A stretch of 44,990 bases of DNA from Henriciella sp. (GTDB lineage: Bacteria > Pseudomonadota > Alphaproteobacteria > Caulobacterales > Hyphomonadaceae). Shown here piece by piece: positions 37,466 to 44,990 of this stretch. A program made the translations under genes and the position numbers. Numbering within the stretch: the stretch's first letter is position 1; every line of letters begins with the position of its first letter. The stretch covers positions 1 through 44,990 of the forward strand of contig JABSQA010000009.1 of assembly GCA_013213825.1 (NCBI GenBank). The letters run 5' to 3'. The notes under the pieces were generated by a model. That model worked only from the letters and a program-made list of their open reading frames with translations. It had not been told where the DNA came from and searched no databases.

Positions 37466-38008
37466 ATGTATCCGATTATCATCGCTGCAGAGGCTGCTAA
37501 GGACGCTGAAAAAGCGGCGTCTTTCGCACCGTTTGATCCTTGGCACTTCCCCTCCCAGATCTTCTGGTTGGTGGTGCTGTTCGGGACCCTATACATTGTG
37601 CTCTCTCGCATCATCCTGCCGCGCATTGGCAGCACGCTTGAGCGTCGCGAGAGCACGATTGCAAGCGACCTTGATGAAGCGGCGCGCTTAAACGAGGAAG
37701 CCGTGGACGCGCAAAAAGCCGTCGACGTTTCCATCGCAAAGGCGCACGCCAAGGCGCGTGAAACAGCGGACAAGGCGCGTGGCAAGATCGATAAAGAGAT
37801 TGCCACCGAAACCGCGAAAGTGGACGCAGAAGTCGACAAAAAGCTCGCGGAAGCTGAAACCCGCATTTCCGCGCTTCGGGCCGACGCCATGCAGAATGTT
37901 GAAGGCATCGCTGTTGATGCAGCCGCCAGCGTTCTCGGCAAGTTTGGCAGCAAAGCCACAGATGCCAATCTGAAAGCTGCGGTCAAAACGGCGCTTGAAG
38001 AGGGATAA
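37466..38008 (+). CDS. atpG: ATP synthase F0 subunit b'
   Basis: Peripheral-stalk subunit of 180 residues, the b-prime form found in alphaproteobacteria and phototrophs. One transmembrane segment (FWLVVLFGTLYIVLSRIILP, near residues 33-52) is followed by a long charged coiled coil rich in Lys, Ala and Glu to residue 140. It is encoded immediately before subunit b (2 nt gap) and would form a b/b' heterodimer linking F0 to F1. Some annotations name this gene atpF2. Confidence 0.93.
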   Translation: MYPIIIAAEAAKDAEKAASFAPFDPWHFPSQIFWLVVLFGTLYIVLSRIILPRIGSTLERRESTIASDLDEAARLNEEAVDAQKAVDVSIAKAHAKARETADKARGKIDKEIATETAKVDAEVDKKLAEAETRISALRADAMQNVEGIAVDAAASVLGKFGSKATDANLKAAVKTALEEG

Positions 38009-38010
38009 TC

Positions 38011-38562
38011 ATGAGATACACCATTCTCTTTTCCGCCCTGGCTTTGACGCCTGCCGCTCACGCAGCCGACGAGAAGGTCGCTTGGTATGCGGACCCAACC
38101 ACAGCGACAGCGTTCGCAGCGTTAGTCGTCTTCCTATTCATTGTTGGCATGGTTGGCGGCTTCAAAACTATCCTTTCAGCGCTCGACAATCGCGCTGAGG
38201 GCATTCAAAGCCAAATCGACGAAGCCCGCGCGCTACGCGAAGAAGCGGCCAAATTGATGGCCGAAGCCAAAACCAAGGCCAAAGAGGCCGACGATGCCGC
38301 TGAAGACATCATTAAGCGCGCCAAAGCTGATGCGGACGCGATGATGAAGCAGGCCAAAGCCGACTTGAAAGCAAAAGTGGCCCGTCGTGAGGCACAAGCC
38401 GAAGCCCGTATCGCGCGCGCCGAAGCCGATGCCGCGGCTGAAGTTCGCCGCGTTGCTGCGGATGCGGCCACGAATGCAGCCCGGACAATCCTTTCGGGCA
38501 CCGGCGAGGCCGACGACCTGTTCGACAAAGCCCTGGGCGAAATCGACAAGCGTCTGAATTAG
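38011..38562 (+). CDS. atpF: ATP synthase F0 subunit b
   Basis: Peripheral-stalk subunit of 183 residues. MRYTILFSALALTPAAHAADE looks like a cleavable signal peptide (AHA then AD), an additional N-terminal element ahead of the single membrane anchor TAFAALVVFLFIVGMVGGF at residues about 31-49. A long charged helix follows (DNRAEGIQSQIDEARALREEAAKLMAEAK onward). It is the last gene of the F0 cluster and is followed by an intrinsic terminator. The F1 genes are not in the window, as expected for the split atp operons of alphaproteobacteria. Confidence 0.95.
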   Translation: MRYTILFSALALTPAAHAADEKVAWYADPTTATAFAALVVFLFIVGMVGGFKTILSALDNRAEGIQSQIDEARALREEAAKLMAEAKTKAKEADDAAEDIIKRAKADADAMMKQAKADLKAKVARREAQAEARIARAEADAAAEVRRVAADAATNAARTILSGTGEADDLFDKALGEIDKRLN

Positions 38563-38592
38563 ACGGCAAATTCAATAATTGAGTTTTGTGAG

Positions 38593-38618
38593 AACCCGCT
38601 CTTGATGAGCGGGTTTTT
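38593..38618 (+). terminator. Intrinsic terminator of the F0 ATP synthase operon
   Basis: AACCCGCTC (38593-38601) pairs exactly with GAGCGGGTT (38607-38615) around loop TTGAT, followed by a T-run (TTTTT at 38614-38618, overlapping the stem end). It lies 30 nt after the atpF stop and just before the stop of the convergent membrane-protein gene. This is the clearest intrinsic terminator in the window. Confidence 0.9.
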
Positions 38619-38964
38619 ATGTTTTCGGAGTCCGCTTTTCGCGGCCAAAAACGGCTTTCATCATCCAATTCGGCGCGAAGCGTTCGACACGTGGGTGACG
38701 TTCCAAAACGCCTTCCATCCAGCGCCGCCCCCAAAGCGAATTACGCCCGAGCAGGACGACGCCCAGAATCGCAATTGGCAAACCAATGGGCAGCAGTGGC
38801 GTTACGAATGCAATCGGAATCGCGATCGCGATTAAGAGCAGCCCCAGCAGTGCAAATGCCTGGCGAATAAGGGTCTTCACGCTCGCGCCAACAATCCCCA
38901 ATGGGGCAGTCGCGGCATTCTGCTTCAGCGAGTCTTTGTTAAAGGGGGATGATCCGTCGGGCAT
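38617..38964 (-). CDS. Small membrane protein of unknown function
   Basis: A 115-residue protein. A polar N-terminal segment of about 30 residues is followed by a long hydrophobic stretch with two likely membrane helices (FALLGLLLIAIAIPIAFVTPLLPIG and LPIAILGVVLLGR). A basic C-terminal part (NSLWGRRWMEGVLERHPRVERFAP) looks cytoplasmic. Small proteins with a PxPxG-like turn followed by an LxGRNSxWxRR motif are common in alphaproteobacteria, but I know no function for them. It converges on the F0 operon at the terminator. The ATG at 38964 is the probable start. Confidence 0.7.
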   Translation of the reverse strand: MPDGSSPFNKDSLKQNAATAPLGIVGASVKTLIRQAFALLGLLLIAIAIPIAFVTPLLPIGLPIAILGVVLLGRNSLWGRRWMEGVLERHPRVERFAPNWMMKAVFGREKRTPKT

Positions 38965-39117
38965 GGTCGTTATAATATGGTTCTTTTCCGCAACGTTCCA
39001 ACAAAAATTGACTGAATAATGACTCTGGCAAGGAAGTACGGTTTTGCCTACACACTTTCCGTTGAAATGACGTGAATTTCATTGCGAAGTTTCTTGTAGA
39101 ACACACCTGGTGATACT

Positions 39118-40203
39118 TTGAAGCAGTTGCGGACCATCCAAGCTTTACGGGCGATTGCCGCACTCGCTGTGATGTTCGCGCACCTATACGGAATAGAAGT
39201 GCGCCAATCCGGTGGAGACGCGATTATGTCTCCCAATTGGATTACGGGGATAAGCGGCGTTGATCTGTTCTTTGTTATTTCCGGCTTCGTTATGGTCTGG
39301 GTTGCAGGCGATTCTCAGCCGAGCCTTAGTAATTCGGGTGGCTTCCTCTTCGCGCGCGCGCTCCGGATTTATCCGCTGTGGTGGCTCTTTGCCGGTGCGA
39401 TGACCGCCTATCTTTTTGTATCGTATGGAACGCCCTGGGATGCAGAACGCTTGAGTCGGCTCGGTGTGGGAGGCGTCGAACATTTGTGGAAATCATTTTT
39501 ACTGATTCCGCATGACGCCTTCCCAATTCTAACTTTGGGCTGGACGCTGATGCACGAGATTTACTTCTATATCGTGTTCGCGCTTATCCTCTTATTGCCC
39601 AAGGCTTGGCGAATTCCTGCTCTGGTGATTTGGGCTTTGATCATTTTGGCCTCTGTTTCAGCAAGTATGACCGAGCATTTTGCCGATTCATTGATCACCC
39701 TGGCATTGTTCCCCATGACATTGGTATTTTTGATGGGCGCCGCCGCAGCTTACTTGATCAAAGGCGGCCACCTGATCTGGCGTTGGCCGGCTTTGATCAC
39801 AGGTCTCGCCATCCTCATTTGGTCGTGCCTAGAGGTGGATTTTCTCGGCAATACGCCCGATCTCGCAACGGCGCGCACATTCTCATACGGGATTGCCTTT
39901 GCGCTGATCGTCTATGGCCTCGTCGCGCTTGAGCAAGCGACACGATGGGGCGATCGCATCCCCGATTTCCTGATCCATCTCGGCGACTGGAGCTACTCGC
40001 TCTATCTCTGCCATATCCTCGTCATTAGCGCGGTCGGACGCCTATTCTTTCCGGTTTTCGGTCAGCCAGGTTCGATTGATAACCTCGCCTTTCTGGCAAT
40101 AGGTATTGTCCTCCCGATCGTCGTATCGGGCCTGGTCTATACTTGTTTCGAACGTCCGATCTTGAGCTACACGCGGCAGAAGCGAAAGGCTTGGTTTTCC
40201 TAG
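39118..40203 (+). CDS. Acyltransferase 3 family membrane protein (OafA/YrhL-like)
   Basis: A 361-residue polytopic membrane protein with about ten hydrophobic segments. The N-terminal IQALRAIAALAVMFAHLYG has the conserved Arg and His of the family, followed by GVDLFFVISGFVM. WTLMHEIYFYIVFA holds the conserved His-Glu pair, and LGDWSYSLYLCHI near the C-terminus is also typical. Members O-acylate sugars, lipopolysaccharide, exopolysaccharide or other surface molecules. The only start that keeps the full N-terminal helix is the TTG at 39118 (a second TTG is at 39127), which is unusual for this region. About 150 nt of AT-rich DNA upstream have no coding sign. No glycan gene cluster surrounds it. 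Confidence 0.88.
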   Translation: MKQLRTIQALRAIAALAVMFAHLYGIEVRQSGGDAIMSPNWITGISGVDLFFVISGFVMVWVAGDSQPSLSNSGGFLFARALRIYPLWWLFAGAMTAYLFVSYGTPWDAERLSRLGVGGVEHLWKSFLLIPHDAFPILTLGWTLMHEIYFYIVFALILLLPKAWRIPALVIWALIILASVSASMTEHFADSLITLALFPMTLVFLMGAAAAYLIKGGHLIWRWPALITGLAILIWSCLEVDFLGNTPDLATARTFSYGIAFALIVYGLVALEQATRWGDRIPDFLIHLGDWSYSLYLCHILVISAVGRLFFPVFGQPGSIDNLAFLAIGIVLPIVVSGLVYTCFERPILSYTRQKRKAWFS

Positions 40204-40248
40204 CCGGAAAAATCCATCGCCTTTCGATCTACTATGTCTAAATTGCGC

Positions 40249-41817
40249 TTACTCCGCAGCAATCGCCTCAGGCGCAGGCGGTGTCCATTTCAAGATTGGC
40301 TTTCGTGCCGCACGCGTTTCATCGAGTCGCGTCTTGGGCGCGAGATAAGGGGCTGCTTTCAGCGCCTCATCTCCAGCGGCTGCGCGCTCTGCAACCACAC
40401 GCAACGCGTCGCAGAACCGATCCAGCTCCTGTTTGCTCTCCGTCTCCGTGGGCTCGATCAGCATGGCGCCGTGGACGACCAGCGGGAAATACATGGTCAT
40501 CGGATGATAGCCCTCATCGATCAGCGCTTTCGCGATGTCGATCGTCTCGATGCCATCCGCGGTAAACGCATCTGAGAACAAAGCCTCATGCATGCAATAG
40601 CCTTCGAACGCGGGCGTCATCACATCTTTTAGGCGTGCTTGAATATAATTGGCATTGAGCACCGCATCTTCTGCGACTTGTTTGAGCCCATCCGCACCAT
40701 GGCTGAGCATATAGGTCAGCGCCCGTACAAACATGCCCATTTGGCCATGAAAGGCGACCATGCGGCCAAAGGCTTCCGCGCCCTCGCCTTCGACGTCTTC
40801 AACGAGGTGAAAACCATCCGCGTCTTTGACCACAAAGGGGACCGGTGCAAATGGCGCGAGCGCATCTGACAGAACCGTTGGACCAGACCCTGGCCCGCCG
40901 CCGCCATGTGGCGTCGAGAAGGTCTTGTGCAAGTTGATATGCATCGCATCCACACCGAGATCGCCTGGGCGCACGCGCCCGACAATCGCGTTGAAATTGG
41001 CGCCATCGCAATAGAAATAACCGCCTGCCGCGTGGATCAGGTCAGCGATCTCTTTAATGTCCGTCTCAAACAGGCCGCACGTATTCGGGTTGGTCAGCAT
41101 GATCCCAGCAATATCGTCAGTGGATTCGAGCTTGCCTTTCAAGTCCGCCATGTCTACGCGACCGCGCGCATCCGCGGCGATCTCGTCGACGATGAATCCA
41201 CATTGGATCGCGGTCGCTGGATTAGTCCCGTGCGCGGATGCTGGCACCAATACGCGTTTGCGCGTCTCGCCTTCACCGCGCGAGATGAGCGCTTGGCGGA
41301 TCGCAAGCAGCCCGCACAGCTCGCCATGCGCCCCGGCTTTGGGACTCATTGCAACAGCCGGCATGCCGGTAAGCGTTTTCAGCCAGGTGGCGAGTTCGTT
41401 AATCAGTTCGAGAGCCCCCTGCACCGTGCGTTGCGGCTGCATCGGGTGAATGTCGGCAAAACCTGGCATCCGCGCAGCTTTCTCATTGAGCCGTGGATTA
41501 TGCTTCATGGTGCACGACCCCAGCGGGAACAGGCCAAGGTCAATCGCATAGTTTCGCTGGCTCAGCCGCATATAATGGCGCACCGCCTCAGGCTCGGTTA
41601 GCCCTGGTAGCCCAGTGGCGTGCTGACGCGTGACGCCGCCGAGCCGATCTGCACGACCAGATGGGACGGGCAAGTCCACACCGGTCTTTTCGGCATCGCC
41701 AATCTCAAAGATCAGGTCTTCGTGTTGCAAGAGACCTTTTGATCCGGAAACGGTTTGGACTGAGCCTGATTCCGAAACGACGGGCGCTGTTGGTCGTCCA
41801 ATCGTTTGCATACCCAT
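40249..41817 (-). CDS. gcvPB: Glycine dehydrogenase (decarboxylating) subunit 2
   Basis: PLP-bearing half of the two-subunit P protein of the glycine cleavage system, 522 residues. The PLP lysine is in MHINLHKTFSTPHGGGGPGSGP. Other family marks are SQRNYAIDLGLFPLGSCTMKHNP, TGMPAVAMSPKAGAHGELCG, PASAHGTNPATA and LTNPNTCGLFE. It decarboxylates glycine and passes the aminomethyl group to the lipoyl arm of GcvH. The start overlaps the gcvPA stop in TAATG, so the two subunits are translationally coupled. Confidence 0.96.
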   Translation of the reverse strand: MGMQTIGRPTAPVVSESGSVQTVSGSKGLLQHEDLIFEIGDAEKTGVDLPVPSGRADRLGGVTRQHATGLPGLTEPEAVRHYMRLSQRNYAIDLGLFPLGSCTMKHNPRLNEKAARMPGFADIHPMQPQRTVQGALELINELATWLKTLTGMPAVAMSPKAGAHGELCGLLAIRQALISRGEGETRKRVLVPASAHGTNPATAIQCGFIVDEIAADARGRVDMADLKGKLESTDDIAGIMLTNPNTCGLFETDIKEIADLIHAAGGYFYCDGANFNAIVGRVRPGDLGVDAMHINLHKTFSTPHGGGGPGSGPTVLSDALAPFAPVPFVVKDADGFHLVEDVEGEGAEAFGRMVAFHGQMGMFVRALTYMLSHGADGLKQVAEDAVLNANYIQARLKDVMTPAFEGYCMHEALFSDAFTADGIETIDIAKALIDEGYHPMTMYFPLVVHGAMLIEPTETESKQELDRFCDALRVVAERAAAGDEALKAAPYLAPKTRLDETRAARKPILKWTPPAPEAIAAE

Positions 41818-43160
41818 TACACCACCTCCTTCAGCGCCGCCGCATAGGCCGCGATATCATCCTGCGTCGTACATTCTGTGGCCGCGGCGATAATGACTTT
41901 GCCCATGCCCGCGTCCGGCAGCATCCGGCTGACCCGAACGCCGCCTAGGACGCCGCGCTCGTCCAGCATGGCGAGCACCGCCTCCGCATCGACCGGTGTT
42001 TCAAAAGCGAACTCATTGAAGAAGCGTGGCGTCAGGATATTCACACCCGGCACCGCTTCTAACGCATCGGCCAAATCACAAGCGGTCTCATGATTAAGCT
42101 GCGCCAATTGCGCAAATCCTTTGCCGCCAAGCAAGGTCATATGCGCCGTGAAGGCCAAGGCGCAAAGGCCCGAATTTGTACAGATATTTGATGTCGCTTT
42201 GTCGCGTCGAATGTGTTGCTCGCGGGTTGAAAGCGTCAGCACGAAGCCGCGTTCGCCATCGGCATCGACGGTTTCACCACAAAGTCGTCCTGGCATTTGC
42301 CGAACAAGCTTTTGAGTGCAAGCAAAGAGGCCAACATAAGGTCCACCAAAGGTCAGCGGATTGCCGATCGACTGGCCCTCACCGACGGCGATGTCCGCGC
42401 CCATTTCGCCCGGCGGCGTGACGAGGCCGAGCGAGACCGCTTCAGTGAACACGCTCACCAAGAGGGCTTTTTGCGCGTGCGCCGCATCAGCCACGGGACT
42501 GAGATCGGTGACGGTGCCAAATACGTTCGGCGATTGGCCAATGACGCAAGCTGTCGCATCATCCACATGATTGGCCAGCTCCAGCTCGCCATCAATCGCA
42601 GGCTCCAACTCAATCACTTCAATGCCTTGCGCTTCGCAGAGCAAACGGGTTGCCGCGGCATAGTGAGGGTGCAGTCCGCCAGACAAAACGACTTTCTTAC
42701 GACGTGTCACGCGGCATGCCATGACGGCCGCTTCGGCACAGGCGGTCGAGCCATCATACATGCTGGCATTGGCCACATCCATCGCCGTCATCGCGGCGAC
42801 CTGGGTTTGGAATTCAAACAGCGTCTGCAGCGTGCCTTGGGCGATTTCCGGCTGATACGGTGTGTACGTGGTGAGGAATTCAGAGCGTTGGATGATCATA
42901 TCAACGCTGGCCGGCACATGGTGTTTATACGCCCCCGCTCCCACAAAGAAGGGACCGTCGCTGGCGGTTCTATTCTTCCCGGCGAGCGCCGCCATATGGC
43001 GCTCCACGGCAAGCTCGCCTTGATGATTAGGCAAGCCTTCAATCAAGCCGCTAAGACGCGCACTGATCGGCACATCTTGATAGAAATCGTCGACAGAGGC
43101 GGCGCCGATTGTGTTCAGCATCGCAGCCCGGTCTTCAGGGGTTAAAGGGAGATATCTCAC
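41817..43160 (-). CDS. gcvPA: Glycine dehydrogenase (decarboxylating) subunit 1
   Basis: Partner subunit of the P protein, 447 residues. [19 protein letters not shown] is the usual opening, followed by [61 protein letters not shown] and [14 protein letters not shown]. It lacks the PLP lysine, which is in subunit 2. A good ribosome site, AAAGGAG, is about 7 nt upstream. It follows the small membrane-protein gene by 12 nt and is part of the gcv operon. Confidence 0.96.
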   Translation of the reverse strand: MRYLPLTPEDRAAMLNTIGAASVDDFYQDVPISARLSGLIEGLPNHQGELAVERHMAALAGKNRTASDGPFFVGAGAYKHHVPASVDMIIQRSEFLTTYTPYQPEIAQGTLQTLFEFQTQVAAMTAMDVANASMYDGSTACAEAAVMACRVTRRKKVVLSGGLHPHYAAATRLLCEAQGIEVIELEPAIDGELELANHVDDATACVIGQSPNVFGTVTDLSPVADAAHAQKALLVSVFTEAVSLGLVTPPGEMGADIAVGEGQSIGNPLTFGGPYVGLFACTQKLVRQMPGRLCGETVDADGERGFVLTLSTREQHIRRDKATSNICTNSGLCALAFTAHMTLLGGKGFAQLAQLNHETACDLADALEAVPGVNILTPRFFNEFAFETPVDAEAVLAMLDERGVLGGVRVSRMLPDAGMGKVIIAAATECTTQDDIAAYAAALKEVV

Positions 43161-43172
43161 TAGGTCACTCCT

Positions 43173-43553
43173 TTAGAATGAACGCGCCCAAGGTTGGCGC
43201 ATGAAGAGAATTAAAAGGGGCAGAAGGCCGATGGCATCCACGATTACGATTCTTTGGAGATTTCCGAAAAGCTCTCGATTAATCGTCGCGATCAGCAAAA
43301 ACGTAGTCATGCTGATCGACCCAATGATCATCGCGTGCCATGCCGCTGACGAATCCGGTCTGAAAACCGCCACAGAAAACGCAAAACCGACAATACCCAG
43401 CAGAACAGCGCGGTGTTGTAATAACGTTATCAGGGCTGAGTCTGACGCATCCACGCCGTACAGTTTCGAAATCTGCTGGGGTGCAATCGCTGCCAAAGCA
43501 GGCAACAAATGGATCAGAGCAAGGAATCCGAAAAGGAGGCGATCAATCGTCAT
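43173..43553 (-). CDS. Four-helix membrane protein inserted in the gcv operon
   Basis: A 126-residue protein with four predicted membrane segments (FGFLALIHLLPALAAIAP, AVLLGIVGFAFSVAVF, AMIIGSISMTTFLLIATI and IVIVDAIGLLPLLILFM). Between the first two is LYGVDASDSALITLLQHRAVLLG, a motif seen in small uncharacterised membrane proteins. I know no function. It lies 3 nt after gcvH and 12 nt before gcvPA on the same strand, so it is almost certainly co-transcribed with the glycine cleavage genes. A role in glycine or one-carbon membrane transport or in sensing is possible but unsupported. Confidence 0.75.
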   Translation of the reverse strand: MTIDRLLFGFLALIHLLPALAAIAPQQISKLYGVDASDSALITLLQHRAVLLGIVGFAFSVAVFRPDSSAAWHAMIIGSISMTTFLLIATINRELFGNLQRIVIVDAIGLLPLLILFMRQPWARSF

Positions 43554-43556
43554 CTA

Positions 43557-43928
43557 TTAAAGGCCGTCGCAATAGGTCTTGTAAGCCGCCGCATCCATCA
43601 ACCCAGACAGTTCACCTTGATCAGCGATTTTGAGTTTGCAGAACCAGCCCCTGCCTTCGGGATCTTCATTCACAGTCTCAGGTGCGTCAGCGAGATCGCC
43701 ATTGCCTTCGGTGACTTCACCCGCAATCGGCGCATATACATCTGAGGCCGCTTTAACGCTCTCGACGACCGCCATATCATCGCCTTTGCCAAAGCTGGCA
43801 CCGGCTTCAGGCACCTCGACGAAAACAACATCGCCGAGCTGTTCTGCTGCGTATTGAGTAATCCCGACTGTGCCAATGTCGCCATCAACAGCAATCCATT
43901 CGTGATCTTCCGTAAAATAAGTGCTCAT
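43557..43928 (-). CDS. gcvH: Glycine cleavage system H protein
   Basis: Lipoyl carrier of 123 residues shuttling the aminomethyl group between P, T and L proteins. The lipoylated lysine is Lys59 in [36 protein letters not shown] is the typical N-terminus and [13 protein letters not shown] the next strands. I chose the ATG at 43928; the frame is open to 44012 but would overlap gcvT. It follows the gcvT stop by 13 nt. Confidence 0.96.
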   Translation of the reverse strand: MSTYFTEDHEWIAVDGDIGTVGITQYAAEQLGDVVFVEVPEAGASFGKGDDMAVVESVKAASDVYAPIAGEVTEGNGDLADAPETVNEDPEGRGWFCKLKIADQGELSGLMDAAAYKTYCDGL

Positions 43929-43941
43929 TGCTCTCACCCCG

Positions 43942-44990
43942 TTAGCGTTTGTAATTTGGTTGAATGAAGGGCAGATCGCAGACCTCTGCCGGGCGCGCTT
44001 TGCCACGCACAATTAAGTCGATTTTCGTTCCTGGCACCGCAAGGTCCGCGCGGACATAGCCCATCGCAATCGGGCGATCGACGCTCGGTCCAAAGCCACC
44101 AGAGGTGACGACGCCCACGGTCTCTTCGCCGATCTGAATCTCCGTACCTTCGCGGGCCGGTGCCCGTTCAAGCGGTTGGATGCCAACCCGCTTCTGTGCG
44201 GGGCCATCTGCATAGTCTTTCAGGATTTGCGCTGCGCCAGGGAAATCAGCCCGCTCGCGGCGAGATTTTTGGATGACCCACGCAAGGTCAGCTTCGACCG
44301 GGTTTCGGGTCGTGTCCATGTCATGGCCATACAGACAAAGACCGGCTTCCAACCGTAAACTATCGCGCGCGCCAAGCCCGATCGGTTTCACCCGCTCATC
44401 TGCGAGCAGCGCGTCGATGATACCTAGGCCATAAGCACTGTTCGGCAGCAGCAGTTCAAATCCGTCTTCTCCGGTATATCCGGAGCGCGACAGCATGATC
44501 TTCTCGTCATCGCGTTGAAGATACGCACAGCGCATGAAGGTGAGATCCGCCGCTTCAGGGAAATGCTCGACCAGAACCGATTCCGCTTTCGGTCCCTGCA
44601 AGGCCATCAAGATACGATCATCGGCTTTCTGCAAGCCAGCCTCGTCGCCAAGTTCGCGTTCAATATGCGCCCAATCCTGAGCCTTCACGGCGCCATTGAC
44701 GACGATATAGAGCATACCATCCAAGCCAGGCATACGGGTGATGATGAGGTCATCGAGAATGCCACCCTCTGCGTTGCGCAAAACGGAGAGCCGTCCCTGC
44801 CCTGGTTTTAACCCGGCAATATTGCTGGGCACCAAGCGTTCCATCAGCGCTGCAATCTTCTCATGCGCACCATCTTCGCCGAGGCCGTCTTTGAGGAATA
44901 GAAAGCATGGCCCCATATGGGAGACGTCAAACAGTCCCGCATGTTCGCGGGTCCATAAATGTTCCGGCTTCACGCCTTCGAACTGCACCG
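43942..44990 (-). CDS. gcvT: Glycine cleavage system T protein, aminomethyltransferase (5' end outside window)
   Basis: T protein, transferring the methylene group from the H protein to tetrahydrofolate with release of ammonia. About 349 residues are visible. The conserved [23 protein letters not shown] starts the visible part, so only about 20-30 N-terminal residues are missing beyond the window edge. [34 protein letters not shown] and [19 protein letters not shown] are family motifs. It is the first gene of the gcv run seen here; any glycine riboswitch would be upstream of it, outside the window. Confidence 0.96.
   Translation of the reverse strand, partial: VQFEGVKPEHLWTREHAGLFDVSHMGPCFLFLKDGLGEDGAHEKIAALMERLVPSNIAGLKPGQGRLSVLRNAEGGILDDLIITRMPGLDGMLYIVVNGAVKAQDWAHIERELGDEAGLQKADDRILMALQGPKAESVLVEHFPEAADLTFMRCAYLQRDDEKIMLSRSGYTGEDGFELLLPNSAYGLGIIDALLADERVKPIGLGARDSLRLEAGLCLYGHDMDTTRNPVEADLAWVIQKSRRERADFPGAAQILKDYADGPAQKRVGIQPLERAPAREGTEIQIGEETVGVVTSGGFGPSVDRPIAMGYVRADLAVPGTKIDLIVRGKARPAEVCDLPFIQPNYKR

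Noticed and set aside
39063-39081. Inverted repeat TGAAAT-N7-ATTTCA upstream of the acyltransferase
   Set aside because: Only six base pairs in AT-rich DNA, readily expected by chance.
42297-43145. A 282-residue open frame on the plus strand opposite gcvPA
   Set aside because: Antisense to a strongly conserved gene, with Arg/His-rich composition and no motif.
43942-44990. Possible glycine riboswitch for the gcv operon
   Set aside because: It would lie upstream of gcvT, beyond the window; none is visible between the gcv genes.

Overview
The window looks like chromosomal DNA of a marine-type alphaproteobacterium, probably near Hyphomonadaceae/Maricaulales/Caulobacterales. The reasons are a CcrM-type GANTC methyltransferase, an F0-only ATP synthase operon (atpI-B-E-b'-b) next to smc, a class I PHA synthase, two-subunit glycine dehydrogenase (gcvPA/gcvPB), a long PutA, and moderate GC with dense, often overlapping genes. 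I see no rRNA, tRNA, CRISPR array, insertion sequence or phage gene.

Layout. (1) 1-1057: the end of putA. (2) 1072-11191: a catabolic cluster of glpK, glpD, a sodium:solute symporter, a glpR-type repressor, a GH36 alpha-galactosidase, galT and galK. Together these import and hydrolyse a compound made of galactose plus glycerol and feed both halves into central metabolism. The natural candidate is floridoside or isofloridoside (alpha-galactosyl-glycerol, red-algal osmolytes) or a galactolipid headgroup. GlpR-like operators sit in both divergent intergenic regions, so one repressor could control glycerol and galactose genes together. (3) 11247-18492: a DUF2785 lipoprotein, then on the minus strand an aminotransferase (broken by two in-frame TAA codons), hom, glpX, a ClpP-fold lipoprotein, recJ, plus a small lipoprotein upstream. 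(4) 18576-25009: phaC, a YceI-like lipoprotein, ccrM with six GANTC sites in its upstream region, an MFS carrier of the MelB/GPH type and a PA0069-type radical SAM protein. (5) 25325-28438: a large ImpA/M60-like secreted protein split by one in-frame TAA and lacking a recognisable HEXXH. (6) 28500-38562: an SDR, mutY, then a co-directional run of a DUF721 gene, two tandem DsbA-like lipoproteins, smc and the F0 ATP synthase genes, closed by a clear intrinsic terminator. (7) 38617-40203: a small membrane protein and an acyltransferase-3 protein. (8) 40249-44990: the glycine cleavage operon gcvT-gcvH-(small membrane protein)-gcvPA-gcvPB on the minus strand, with gcvT running off the window.

The strongest candidate for something not commonly described is the GlpR-controlled galactosyl-glycerol cluster. 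In it, glycerol 3-phosphate made from the glycerol half would be the signal that switches on both halves. Function is inferred from gene content, the absence of a secretion signal on the glycosidase, and operator-like sites. Substrate identity is not shown by sequence alone.
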